Below are positions 49,902-58,274 of a stretch of 64,000 bases of DNA, piece after piece. Position 1 is the stretch's first letter; the number at the start of each line of letters is the position of its first letter. The notes beneath the pieces are model-generated. The model did not search any database and had not been told where the DNA came from. It saw nothing but the letters and a program-made list of their open reading frames with translations. Location: the NCBI GenBank assembly GCA_963752345.1, contig CAVVYA010000017.1:248001-312000 (forward strand). The letters run 5' to 3'. Source of the DNA: CAVVYA01 sp963752345. GTDB taxonomy: Bacteria; Pseudomonadota; Alphaproteobacteria; SMXQ01. The translations under genes were made by a program, and so were the position numbers.

Positions 49902-50999
49902 GTGAAGATCGACGGCCGTTCTTATCGTACCATTTGGCCAGGCGCCGACGGCTGGTCCGTCGAGGTCATCGACCAGACCAAGCTGCCGCACGAATTTTCT
50001 ACCCTGCGCCTGACCACGCTCGAGGAAGCGGCGCACGCCATCCGTTCTATGCAAGTGCGCGGGGCGCCCTTGATCGGCGCGACGGCGGCCTATGGCGTGG
50101 CGCTCGCCTTGCGCGCCGACGCTTCGGACGAGGGCCTGGACAGGGCGATCGCCGTGCTCGGCGTAACGCGGCCGACGGCGGTCAATCTCCACTGGGCGCT
50201 CAACGAGATGAAGGCCCATCTGCGCAACCGCAAACGCGGCGAGCGCGTCGCCGCCGCTTATGCCAAGGCGGACGAGATCTGCGAACAGGATGTGGTGACC
50301 AATCGCACGATCGGCGAGCATGGCCTCAAGCTGTTCAAGCAGGCCTTCGCGCGCAAGGGTGGCGACGAACCGCTCAGGATCCTCACCCATTGCAATGCCG
50401 GCTGGCTCGCTTGCGTCGATTGGGGAACCGCATTGGCGCCGATCTATCTCGCCCATGACGCCGGCCTGCCGCTGCAGGTCTGGGTCGACGAGACCCGGCC
50501 GCGCAACCAGGGCGCGCTGACCGCCTGGGAGCTCAAGAGCCACGGCGTGCCCCATCGCGTGGTGGTCGACAATGCGGGCGGCCATCTCATGCAAGCCGGC
50601 GAGGTCGACCTCTGCATCGTCGGCACCGACCGGGTCGCCGCCAATGGCGATGTGGCCAACAAGATCGGCACCTATCTCAAGGCTCTCGCAGCGAAGGACA
50701 ACGAGATTCCCTTCTATGTGGCGCTGCCCGGGCCGACGATCGACTGGCACCTGCGCTCGGGCGATGCCATCCCGATCGAGCAGCGCGCCGAGGAGGAGGT
50801 GACCACGGTCACGGGCCTGACGCCGGGCGGCCTGCTCGCCAGCGTGACGCCCTATCCATCGGGCACGCGGGCGGCCAATTTCGGCTTCGACGTGACGCCG
50901 GGCAAGCTGGTTACCGCCCTGATCACCGAGCGTGGCGTGGCGCCCGCCAGCCGCGAGGGATTGCTGAGCCTCTATCCGGAACGGAAATCCGCGTTGTAG
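49902..50999 (+). CDS. mtnA: S-methyl-5-thioribose-1-phosphate isomerase
   Basis: 365 aa. It converts methylthioribose-1-P to methylthioribulose-1-P in methionine salvage. Seen: QTKLPHEF, IRSMQVRGAPLIGATAAYG, LTHCNAGWLA with the catalytic Cys at about 164, VWVDETRPRNQGALTAWEL, and CIVGTDRVAANGDVANKIGTY with the catalytic Asp at about 243. Start GTG 49902 (VKIDGRSY) with GGAGG 7 nt upstream; the open frame back to 49797 is unlikely coding. It pairs with mtnP at 46094. Later salvage enzymes are not in the window. Confidence 0.95.
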   Translation: MKIDGRSYRTIWPGADGWSVEVIDQTKLPHEFSTLRLTTLEEAAHAIRSMQVRGAPLIGATAAYGVALALRADASDEGLDRAIAVLGVTRPTAVNLHWALNEMKAHLRNRKRGERVAAAYAKADEICEQDVVTNRTIGEHGLKLFKQAFARKGGDEPLRILTHCNAGWLACVDWGTALAPIYLAHDAGLPLQVWVDETRPRNQGALTAWELKSHGVPHRVVVDNAGGHLMQAGEVDLCIVGTDRVAANGDVANKIGTYLKALAAKDNEIPFYVALPGPTIDWHLRSGDAIPIEQRAEEEVTTVTGLTPGGLLASVTPYPSGTRAANFGFDVTPGKLVTALITERGVAPASREGLLSLYPERKSAL

Positions 51000-51245
51000 C
51001 CTCGTGCGCCTGCATCGAGAGCGGGGCTAGTCCAGCCTTTCCTCGATCGTGCTGCGAATGGGGAGGCGGTTGTCTTGAACGACGGCAGCCCAACCGCGTT
51101 CGTTCGTCTCATGGCCCCAGGTTGAGCGATGCCAAGGCTATCGCCTTGCCGGCCCTCGAGGCCGCTGATCGCGACGGCGCTGTCCGGAACGAAATAACCC
51201 GCGGCGATGTTCATTCCTCGATCGGGAGGGCATCGGGAGAAGCCC

Positions 51246-51665
51246 ATGGCTGTGCCACCCATAGCGACCTTGATCGGCGTGCTCGTGAGCTGTGCCCTGG
51301 CGGGAGCGGCTTGGAGCGCATCGACGCAGTCACGCCGCGCGACGGTGCAGGCGGGCGAAACGGTCCTCGTCGCGTCCCACAAGAACTGGGGCCGCGATTG
51401 CACGCCGGCGCCCAATCCCACGTTTCGCCTGATCGGTGAGCCGCGGAATGGCAGCGTGGCGACGCGGGCCAGCAATTATCTGGTCGAAGGTCCGCCGCCA
51501 CCGGCAGGCGTTTCGGATTGCCGCGGACGCTATCTGCCGGGCGTCGGCATCCATTACACGCCGAACCCGGGCTTCCATGGCGAGGACCGATTCACTTATT
51601 CGATCACCGTCGGCGCGAGCCGTCCCGTGACCGTGAACTACGACGTCACCGTGACGGTGCGCTGA
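51246..51665 (+). CDS. Small secreted Ig-like/cadherin-like domain protein
   Basis: 139 aa from ATG 51246 (RBS GGGAGAAG). Signal peptide-like start AVPPIATLIGVLVSCALAGAAWSAS, then a single beta-sandwich domain ending GIHYTPNPGFHGEDRFTYSITVGASRPVTVNYDVTVTVR. The Y-T-P-x-x-x-F-x-G-x-D-x-F-x-Y pattern is that of Ig-like repeats found in large RTX adhesins, here as one stand-alone copy. Two Cys (CTPAPNP, DCRGRY) could form a disulfide. Role unknown. A strong terminator follows. Confidence 0.75.
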   Translation: MAVPPIATLIGVLVSCALAGAAWSASTQSRRATVQAGETVLVASHKNWGRDCTPAPNPTFRLIGEPRNGSVATRASNYLVEGPPPPAGVSDCRGRYLPGVGIHYTPNPGFHGEDRFTYSITVGASRPVTVNYDVTVTVR

Positions 51666-51676
51666 GCGCAAACAAG

Positions 51677-51706
51677 AAACCCCGGGGTTCGAGCCCCGGG
51701 GGTTTG
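51677..51706. terminator. Bidirectional terminator
   Basis: AAACCCCGGGG (51677-51687) pairs with CCCCGGGGGTTT (51694-51705) around TTCGAG, with one bulged G, an A run on the left and a T run on the right. It separates the convergent Ig-like gene (ends 51665) and dienelactone-hydrolase gene (ends 51729) and can serve both. Confidence 0.85.
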
Positions 51707-51728
51707 TTTGATCACGCCGTCGAAACGC

Positions 51729-52400
51729 TCAGCCGACGTGCTTGCGGAAGAACTCCAGCGTGCGCTCGCGCGCCTGCTTCGCCGCCGGCTCGTTGTAGCT
51801 GCCGCGCTCGTCGCAATTGAAGCCGTGGCCCGCCTTGTCGTAGACGAACAGCGGCGCGTTCGGCTGCGCGTCCTTCACCTTCTGCACCTTGTCCGGCGTG
51901 ATCGACTTGTCCTCGGCGCCGAAATGGAACATCACCGGCACCTTCGGCTTCTCGCCCGCGAAATCCGCCACGTTGCCGCCGTAGTAGGCGACCGAGGCCG
52001 CAAAGCCGTTCAGCCGGGTCGCCGCCAGCCACGCCACCGAGCCGCCGAAGCAATAGCCCACGATGCCCACCTTGCCGACCTCCGCCACCGCGTCGCGCGC
52101 CGCCTGCACGTCGGCCAGAACCGCGTCCCACTGCAGTTGCTGGCGCGTGTTGCGGCCCTTCTCCTGGTCCTCCGGCGTGTAGCCGAGTTCCATGTTCGGA
52201 CTCACCCGGTCGAACAGCGCCGGCGCGATCGCCACATAGCCGTCCTGGGCATAGCCGTCCGCCACCGCCTTGATGTGGTGGTTGGCGCCGAAGATCTCCT
52301 GGATCACCACGATCGCGCCGCGCGGCTTGCCCGACGGATCGGCCCGGTAGGCGCCCAGCTTATGGCCGTCCTTCGCCGTCAATTGCACCATTTTACCCAT
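51729..52400 (-). CDS. Dienelactone hydrolase family protein
   Basis: 223-aa alpha/beta hydrolase. Seen: VIQEIFGANHHIKAVADGYAQDGYVAIAPALFDR; the nucleophile elbow GYCFGGS with Cys at about 117, as in true dienelactone hydrolases; HFGAEDKSI with Asp about 164; and AGHGFNCDERG with His about 192. It can hydrolyse dienelactones or other esters; many chromosomal copies have no known substrate. No signal peptide. Start ATG 52400. It stands alone, sharing the terminator at 51677. Confidence 0.9.
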   Translation of the reverse strand: MGKMVQLTAKDGHKLGAYRADPSGKPRGAIVVIQEIFGANHHIKAVADGYAQDGYVAIAPALFDRVSPNMELGYTPEDQEKGRNTRQQLQWDAVLADVQAARDAVAEVGKVGIVGYCFGGSVAWLAATRLNGFAASVAYYGGNVADFAGEKPKVPVMFHFGAEDKSITPDKVQKVKDAQPNAPLFVYDKAGHGFNCDERGSYNEPAAKQARERTLEFFRKHVG

Positions 52401-52630
52401 ATGTGTTCTCCCGTGATTGGCTGGTTGTTGATGGTTGGTGAGCAAGGGCCGCGCGGCGGGCGAGGCTGCAAGCGCCCCGGGACTCGCCGGCGAAGATCGG
52501 ATTGACGGGACAGACACCGGGCTCGGACAAGCCGGCTACCCCACCGCCCTGGCCAATATTCTAGAATCGAGGGCGGGCGAAAGGCAAATGAACGAATTGA
52601 CCCCTGGGAAAGGCAAACGAGCGCTGGATG

Positions 52631-53732
52631 TCAAACGTTGAAGCGGAAATGCACCACGTCGCCGTCGGCAACGACGTATTCCTTGCCTTCGACGCGCGCC
52701 TTGCCGGCTTCCTTGGCGCCCTGCTCGCCGTTGAGCGCCACATAATCGGCGTAGGCGATCACTTCGGCGGCGATGAAGCCGCGCTCGAAATCGGTATGGA
52801 TGACGCCGGCGGCCTGCGGCCCCTTGGTGCCCTTGACGATGGTCCAGGCGCGCGCCTCTTTCGGGCCCGACGGTGAAATAGGTCAGCAGGCCGAGCAATT
52901 CGTAGCCGGCGCGGATGACGCGGTTGAGGCCGGTTTCCTCGAGCCCCAAGCCGGCGAGGAATTCCTGGCGCTCGGTCTCGTCGGGCAGCGACACCACTTC
53001 GGCTTCGATCGCCGCCGATATGACGACCGACGCGGAGCCGGTCGCTTTGGCCATGGCGGCGACGCGCTCGGAATAGGTGTTGCCGGTCGCGGCGGACGCT
53101 TCCTCGACGTTGCAGACATAGAGCACGGGTTTGGCCGTAAGCAATGCGAGCTGCCTGAACAGCGGCGCTTCTTCCGCCGTCACGCCGACGGTGCGCGCCG
53201 GCTTGCCGTCCTTGAGCGCGGCGAGCGCGCGTTCGACGATGGGCAGCACCGCCTTGGCTTCCTTGTCGTTCTGCTTGGCGCGCTTCTGCAAGCCGTCGAT
53301 GCGCTTCTCCAGGCTCTCCATGTCGGCCAGCATCAGCTCGGTCTCCACCGTCTCGGCATCGGCGATGGGATCGATGCGGCCTTCGACATGGGTGATGTCG
53401 TCGTCTTCGAAGCAGCGCAGCACATGGATGATGGCGTCGACTTCGCGGATATGGGCGAGGAATTTGTTGCCGAGACCTTCGCCCTTGCTGGCGCCGCGCA
53501 CCAGGCCGGCGATATCGACGAACTCGAGCTGGGTCGGAATGATCTTGGCCGACTTGCCGATGCGCGCCAGTTCGTCGAGCCGCTTGTCGGGCACGCCGAC
53601 GCGGCCGACGTTGGGCTCGATGGTGCAAAACGGATAATTCGCCGCCTGAGCCGCCGCCGTGGCGGTCAGGGCGTTGAACAGAGTGGACTTGCCGACATTG
53701 GGCAGTCCGACGATGCCGCAATTGAAACCCAT
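52631..53732 (-). CDS. ychF: Redox-regulated ribosome-associated ATPase YchF/OLA1 (one frame break)
   Basis: Universal P-loop ATPase of the Obg-related family. Seen: GIVGLPNVGKSTLFNALT (Walker A 9-17), EFVDIAGLVRGASKGEGLGNKFL, VLRCFEDDDITHVEGRIDP, the NxxE-type NVEEASA instead of NKxD, and AAGVIHTDFERGFIAAEVIAY in the TGS domain. The frame changes around 52848-52866 between YFTVGP and ARAWTIVKG. Either the CG tract 52848-52855 lacks one pair, or one base is extra in TTTCGGG. The stop after HFRFNV is then at 52631, giving 366 or 367 aa, normal. It lies 8 nt after pth. Confidence 0.92.
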
Positions 53733-53740
53733 GGGGACGT

Positions 53741-54361
53741 TTACTCTTTACCGTTCGCTGTGGTGCCGGCCTTGGTGTCGGCGCCGTTCTGGGATGCCGG
53801 AACGAGCAGGCTTACCTTGTTCATGAAACCGACGTCGTCGCCCTTGGCGAGCAAGGGGAAGGCTTCGGCCATGGCACCCACCAGCGCGTTCATCGGATCG
53901 CGCTCGTCCTTGGCGAAATTCTGCAGCACATAGCCGGTTACCAGATCCTTCTCGCCGGGATGACCGATGCCGACGCGCACCCGGAGATAGTCGGGGCCGA
54001 GATGGGCATCGATGCTGCGTAGTCCATTGTGGCCGGCGGAGCCGCCGCCGCGCTTGGTGCGCAGCTTGCCGGGCCGCAGGTCGAGCTCGTCATGCACGAC
54101 CACCATGTCGGCCGGTGTCAGCTTGTAGAACTGCGCCGCCGCGGCGACCGATTGACCCGAGCGATTCATATAGGTCTCGGGCTTGAGTGCCAGAACCTTC
54201 ACGCCGCCCACGGTGCCTTCCGAGGCCTGGCCTTGAAACTTGGCGCGCCACGGCCCGAAGCCATGGCGACGGACGATTTCGTCCACCGCCATGAAGCCGA
54301 TATTGTGCCGCTGATTGGCGTGCTCCGGACCAGGATTGCCGAGGCCGACGAGAAGCAGCAT
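53741..54361 (-). CDS. pth: Peptidyl-tRNA hydrolase
   Basis: 206 aa from ATG 54361. Pth recycles peptidyl-tRNAs that fall off the ribosome. Seen: LLLVGLGNPGPEHANQRHNIGFMAVD, with Asn 10 and the catalytic His at about 19; KPETYMNRSGQSV; VVHDELDLRPGKLRTKRGGGSAGHNGLRSI; and RVRVGIGHP. The C-terminal 30 residues are a variable Lys/Ala-type tail. The open frame goes back to 54397, but those 12 codons overlap an intercistronic hairpin. It sits between rplY and ychF, the usual order in alphaproteobacteria. Confidence 0.95.
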   Translation of the reverse strand: MLLLVGLGNPGPEHANQRHNIGFMAVDEIVRRHGFGPWRAKFQGQASEGTVGGVKVLALKPETYMNRSGQSVAAAAQFYKLTPADMVVVHDELDLRPGKLRTKRGGGSAGHNGLRSIDAHLGPDYLRVRVGIGHPGEKDLVTGYVLQNFAKDERDPMNALVGAMAEAFPLLAKGDDVGFMNKVSLLVPASQNGADTKAGTTANGKE

Positions 54362-54396
54362 GGCGGCCGATGGTTCCTCTGTGAGAACCTCCTGCA

Positions 54397-54423
54397 CGGG
54401 AGCTCCTCGTCGAGGAGCTCCCG
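54397..54423. repeat. Perfect palindrome between rplY and pth
   Basis: CGGGAGCTCCTCG (54397-54409) and CGAGGAGCTCCCG (54411-54423) flank a single T: a 27-nt perfect palindrome in the 87-nt gap between rplY and pth. As RNA it would form a very stable hairpin. There is no following T run, so it is more likely an mRNA processing or attenuation site than a terminator. Confidence 0.75.
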
Positions 54424-54448
54424 TCGGAGATGGTGCGGCCGGTCGCGA

Positions 54449-55180
54449 CTACTTCTTCGCGTCGGGCTTCTTGGCGGCTCCACCGGCCTTGGCGGCTCCA
54501 CCGGCGGGGGCGGCGCCAGGGGCGGCTCCCGGAGCGGCGCCAGCGGCCGCCGCGCCTTCGGCGCCCGGCGCAACCGCTGCCGCGGCGGCGGGCTTCACTT
54601 CTTCCTCGGCCTGGACGGTCGGCGCCGCCACGGTGGCGATGGTGAAGTCGCGATCCGTGATGGTCGGCCGCACGCCTTCCGGCAGCGCGATATGGCTGAT
54701 GTGGATCGAATCGCCGATGTCCTTTCCGGCGAGATCGACGGTCAGCGAGTTCGGGATGCGGTCGACCGGCGCGACCAGCTCGACTTCGTGGCGCACGATG
54801 TTGAGCACGCCACCCTTCTTCAGACCGGGCGACTGGCCCTCGTTGATGAAGATGACGGGCACCGCAACGGTGACCTTGGCATCAGCCGACACGCGCATGA
54901 AATCCACATGGATCGGCAGGTCGGTGACCGGGTGATACTGCACGTCGCGCGGCAGCACGCGATGGGCCTTGCCATCGAGCTGGATATCGACCAGGCGCGT
55001 AAAGAAGCCCGAGTGACCGAGATGCTGCTTGAGCACCTTGGGGTCGAGAGCGATCAGCACGGGGGGCTCCTTCGCGCCATAAACCACGCCCGGCACTTGT
55101 CCGGCGCGGCGTGTGGCACGGGCGGCCCCCTTTCCGGCCCGTTCCCGCGCGGACGCGGGAAAGGAAATAATGTCAGCCAT
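54449..55180 (-). CDS. rplY: Ribosomal protein bL25 (long, CTC/TL5-type)
   Basis: 243 aa. 5S rRNA-binding L25 domain (AGKGAARATRRAGQVPGVVYG, LKQHLGHSGFFTRLVDIQLDGKAHRVLPRDVQYHPVTDLPIHVDF) followed by the CTC-type beta domain (VTVAVPVIFINEGQSPGLKKGGVLN, LTVDLAGKDIGDSIHISHIALPEGV). The last 40 residues are an Ala/Gly/Pro repeat tail (GAAPGAAPGAAPAGGAAKAGG) ending in Lys. Such tails are common in alphaproteobacterial L25 but vary in length. First gene of the rplY-pth-ychF unit. Confidence 0.95.
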   Translation of the reverse strand: MADIISFPASARERAGKGAARATRRAGQVPGVVYGAKEPPVLIALDPKVLKQHLGHSGFFTRLVDIQLDGKAHRVLPRDVQYHPVTDLPIHVDFMRVSADAKVTVAVPVIFINEGQSPGLKKGGVLNIVRHEVELVAPVDRIPNSLTVDLAGKDIGDSIHISHIALPEGVRPTITDRDFTIATVAAPTVQAEEEVKPAAAAAVAPGAEGAAAAGAAPGAAPGAAPAGGAAKAGGAAKKPDAKK

Positions 55181-55213
55181 TCGAGTCCGTCTGGCCGGCT
55201 GGCCAATAGTAAA

Positions 55214-55239
55214 GCGCCGGCCTCCAGGGGTGCCGGCGC
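55214..55239 (-). terminator. Hairpin between prs and rplY
   Basis: GCGCCGGC (55214-55221) and GCCGGCGC (55232-55239) around a 10-nt loop. Read leftward it is followed by TTTACTATT, a weak T-rich stretch. A probable terminator or attenuator separating prs from rplY. Confidence 0.55.
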
Positions 55240-55360
55240 GGGCTTAGAAGCGGCGGAATGTAAGCGTTTCCGGGCGCAAGATCAACCGCCCCGGCGCGCC
55301 GAGCTGTGTGCGGACGGGCCTTGAACCCGCTCCCGTTGACTGCCGCAAAACTGTGTTAAA

Positions 55361-56296
55361 TCAATCGAATAGGCTGGAAACCGAGGTTTCCTCGCTGATC
55401 CGCTTCATGGCTTCGGCGAGCAGCGGCGCGACGGTGAGCTGCTCGACGCGGTTCGATACCCGCAGGGCCTGGGTCGCCTGGATGCTGTCGGTCACCACGA
55501 GCTGCTTGAGCGGCGAGGCGGCGACGCGAGCGACGGCATCGCCCGACAGCACGCCGTGGGTGACATAGGCGGCGACGCTCTTGGCGCCGGCCTTGGTCAG
55601 GGCGACGGCGGCATTGCACAGGGTGCCCGCGGAATCGACGATGTCGTCGATCAGGATGCAGTGGCGGCCGTCGACATCGCCGATGATGTTCATCACCTCG
55701 GAGACGCCGGCGCGCTCGCGCCGCTTGTCGATGATGGCGAGATCGGCGTCGAGCCGGGTGGCGAGCGCGCGGGCGCGCACCACGCCGCCGACGTCGGGCG
55801 AGATGATCATCAGCTCGCCGTTGTTCGGCCGCTTCTTCTTGATATCCGTAACGAACACCGGCTGCGCGTAGAGATTGTCGACGGGAATGTCGAAGAAGCC
55901 TTGGATCTGGCCGGCGTGCAGGTCGATGGTCAGCACGCGATCGGCGCCGGCCTCGGTGATCAGATTGGCGACCAGCTTGGCCGAGATCGGCGAGCGCGGG
56001 CTGGTCTTGCGGTCCTGCCGGGCATAGCCGAAGTAGGGCACCACCGCCGTGACGCGTCGCGCCGAGCCGCGCTTGAGCGCATCGAGCGTGACCAGCAGTT
56101 CCATCAGATTGTCATTGGCGGGGAAGGAGGTCGGCTGGATGACGAAGACGTCCTCGCCACGCACGTTCTCCTGGATTTCGACGAAGACTTCCATGTCGGA
56201 GAAACGGCGGATCACCGCTTTGGTGAGCGGCAAATTCAGACAAGCCGCAATCGCCTCGGCTAACGGCCGATTGCTGTTGCCGGCAAGAACCTTCAT
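55361..56296 (-). CDS. prs: Ribose-phosphate pyrophosphokinase
   Basis: 311 aa. It makes PRPP from ribose-5-phosphate and ATP for nucleotides, His and Trp. Seen: GNSNRPLAEAIAACLNLPLTKA, RFSDMEVFVEIQENVRGEDVFVIQPT, RVTAVVPYFGYARQDRK (the ATP-binding flexible loop), DLHAGQIQGFFDIPVDNL, and the PRPP loop CILIDDIVDSAGTLCNAA. RBS AAGGGG before ATG 56296. Likely monocistronic, closed by the hairpin at 55214. Confidence 0.97.
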   Translation of the reverse strand: MKVLAGNSNRPLAEAIAACLNLPLTKAVIRRFSDMEVFVEIQENVRGEDVFVIQPTSFPANDNLMELLVTLDALKRGSARRVTAVVPYFGYARQDRKTSPRSPISAKLVANLITEAGADRVLTIDLHAGQIQGFFDIPVDNLYAQPVFVTDIKKKRPNNGELMIISPDVGGVVRARALATRLDADLAIIDKRRERAGVSEVMNIIGDVDGRHCILIDDIVDSAGTLCNAAVALTKAGAKSVAAYVTHGVLSGDAVARVAASPLKQLVVTDSIQATQALRVSNRVEQLTVAPLLAEAMKRISEETSVSSLFD

Positions 56297-56425
56297 GTGA
56301 ACTCGTCCCCTTGCTGGTGGCCCGCCGGTTGGTCAGCGGAACCCGGCTTTGAGGAGCCGGGAGCTGGCGTCGGATGCCGGGCGCGGGCGGACAATATCAG
56401 CGTGTCACAGGGGTGTAAACGGGAC

Positions 56426-57361
56426 TTACGGACTCGTCGGGGGCGGCGGCGCGCGGCCGCCGGATTGGCTCACGACCGCATCTCCCGCGGTACTTCCTTC
56501 CGGGCGCTTGGCGGTTTCGCGCAGGAGATCGACGATCCCCTCGGCGGCGCCCTCGGCGATGATGAACGCGAGATCACCCCATGCCCGGTCGAGCGTTCCC
56601 TTCGGGATGTCGTTGGCCTGCTGGATGGTGCCGAGTTCGCTACCGTTGGACCGCAACACCGTCCAGGCCAGGCTCAGGGTCTCGCGCGAGGCGGCGGCCC
56701 CCGGCACCTTCGACGGCGTCACGTTGACGTGGCCGAGGATCAGGGCGCCCTGATCCTCCACCGTATCGCTGACCGTCAGGCCAGCCTGCTTGAGGTGATA
56801 CTCCAGGGCACTGGCGAGCGCCCGGCCGCCGGCGCCCGGTGCGCCATCGATGGCGACGATCGTCAGCTTCGGCATCTCGTCGGGCGGTGGTGGCAGGCCT
56901 TCGGCTTCTATGGCGTAGCGATTGATCGTGGCGACCAGTTCGCCAGCCATGGACTGGATCCATGCGCCGTCCGGATCGCCCCGACGCTCAGTGGCGAAAT
57001 GCCGCACTTCCTCGCCCTTGTCGTCGACCAACGTCCAGGCGACGGCGATGTGGCCCGCCGCGTCCGATCGCGGATCGAAGCGTCCGATCAGGGCAAAACG
57101 CCCGTTGGTCGCGGGCGCTTCGAGCGCGGCGATCTCGGCGTCGCGCAGCGCCTGCGCGACCGCCTCGGCAAGATCCGCGCCGGTGTCGGTCGCCGTCAGC
57201 GGCAAGCCATCGACCCGTGGCACGTTGATGCCGCCGCGCAATCCCGGCTGCAGGAGCGGGTTGGCGAAGGGCGTGTCGGGCTGGAACGCCGATGGCGGAT
57301 CGCCGGTGCAGCCGGCGAGCAGCGGCGCCAGCATCAGCAGCACGCCGACCAGCCGATGCAT
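56426..57361 (-). CDS. Lipoprotein of unknown function
   Basis: 311 aa with a lipoprotein signal MHRLVGVLLMLAPLLAGC (lipobox LAGC). The rest has two similar halves, each with a VAWTLVDDKG- or LAWTVLRSNGSELG-like strand and a region on degrading or summing values (LAEAVAQALRDAEI; ALASALEYHLKQAGL), suggesting a duplicated small alpha/beta domain. The last 35 residues are Pro/Ser-rich. I recognise no named family. Its ATG lies 4 nt after the stop of a 22-codon ORF and has no clear ribosome site of its own, which suggests translational coupling. Confidence 0.75.
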   Translation of the reverse strand: MHRLVGVLLMLAPLLAGCTGDPPSAFQPDTPFANPLLQPGLRGGINVPRVDGLPLTATDTGADLAEAVAQALRDAEIAALEAPATNGRFALIGRFDPRSDAAGHIAVAWTLVDDKGEEVRHFATERRGDPDGAWIQSMAGELVATINRYAIEAEGLPPPPDEMPKLTIVAIDGAPGAGGRALASALEYHLKQAGLTVSDTVEDQGALILGHVNVTPSKVPGAAASRETLSLAWTVLRSNGSELGTIQQANDIPKGTLDRAWGDLAFIIAEGAAEGIVDLLRETAKRPEGSTAGDAVVSQSGGRAPPPPTSP

Positions 57362-57365
57362 TGGC

Positions 57366-57434
57366 CTAGAACAGAACACAACCCACCATGAGGCCGAACG
57401 TCAGGAAGCCGAGGAAGATGATCAGGTGCGGCAT
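57366..57434 (-). CDS. 22-aa membrane peptide upstream of the lipoprotein
   Basis: A tiny ORF reading MPHLIIFLGFLTFGLMVGCV then LF and stop. Nearly the whole product is one hydrophobic helix with a single Cys. GAGA lies 5 nt before the ATG. Its stop TAG is 4 nt before the lipoprotein ATG. It could be a membrane micro-protein or a coupling leader for the lipoprotein; the sequence alone does not prove expression. Confidence 0.45.
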   Translation of the reverse strand: MPHLIIFLGFLTFGLMVGCVLF

Positions 57435-57482
57435 CGCGTCTCTATATCACGCGGAATTCACGACACAACCCTCGCCGCACAA

Positions 57483-58274
57483 TCAGTCGGCAAGGACGAT
57501 GGCCGACAGGCCACGGCCATAATCCTTCTCGCCACGCAGGCAAGCCCGGCGATAGCTGAAGAAGTGCGCGTCATCCGCGCAGGTGTCGTAAGGCAGCACC
57601 TCGACCGAACCGAGGCCGAGCCGCTCGAGCTTGTCGGACACATAACCCGGCAGATCGAAGCGCCAGCGTGGCTCTCCCTCGCTGTTGCGATCGGGCCGGA
57701 AGTGGCGGCCGTTGGTGGGATCTTCCGCCACGAAGGGCGCCGGAAATTCGGGCCCGACTTCGTAGGACTGCTGGGCGATGCATGGGCCGACGGCGGCGAC
57801 GATGCGCTTCGGCTGGGCGCCGAGCTTTTCCATCGCTGCGACGGTGGCCTCGAGCACGCCGGTGAGGGCGCCCTTCCAGCCGGCGTGGGCCGCGCCGATC
57901 ACGCCGGCTCTGGCATCGGCGAGCAGGATCGGCGCGCAGTCCGCGGTCAGAATGCCCAGTGCGATGCCGCGCGTCCGGGTGACCATGGCATCGACCTTCG
58001 GCGCCTTGCCGGCAAGCCACGGTCGATCGACGACGGCGACGCTTGCGCTATGGATCTGATAGGCGGTGACGAGTTTTTCGGCCGGCACATCCAGCGTGCC
58101 GGCGGCGCGGCGGCGGTTTTCCCGCACCGCCTCCGGATCGTCGCCCGAGCCGAGGCCGACGTTGAGCGCGGCGAAAATGCCCTGGCTGACGCCGCCTTCG
58201 CGGGTGAAGAACGCGTGGCGCAGCTTCGAGGAATCGCTGAGATGTTCGGACGTCAGGGGTTTCACAACGGTCAT
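57483..58274 (-). CDS. pgeF: Peptidoglycan editing factor / multicopper polyphenol oxidase family
   Basis: 263 aa from ATG 58274 (MTVVKPLTSEHLSDSS). YfiH/PgeF family: HAFFTREGGVSQGIFAALNVGLGSGDD, AYQIHSASVAVVD with the metal His, LTADCAPILLADARAGVIGAAHAGWKGALTGVLEATVAAM with the Cys and His of the active centre, GPCIAQQSYEVGPEF and FDLPGYVSDKLERLG. Members hydrolyse wrong UDP-muramyl dipeptides or adenosine; this one cannot be assigned further. An apparent 543-aa fusion with the MidA C-terminus is an artefact of a frame break; ATG 58274 overlaps the repaired midA stop by ATGA. Confidence 0.9.
   Translation of the reverse strand: MTVVKPLTSEHLSDSSKLRHAFFTREGGVSQGIFAALNVGLGSGDDPEAVRENRRRAAGTLDVPAEKLVTAYQIHSASVAVVDRPWLAGKAPKVDAMVTRTRGIALGILTADCAPILLADARAGVIGAAHAGWKGALTGVLEATVAAMEKLGAQPKRIVAAVGPCIAQQSYEVGPEFPAPFVAEDPTNGRHFRPDRNSEGEPRWRFDLPGYVSDKLERLGLGSVEVLPYDTCADDAHFFSYRRACLRGEKDYGRGLSAIVLAD

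Noticed and set aside
55295..55360. tRNA-like stretch (CCTTGAACCCGCTCCC) between rplY and prs
   Set aside because: A cloverleaf cannot be drawn; the T-arm consensus and acceptor pairing are missing.
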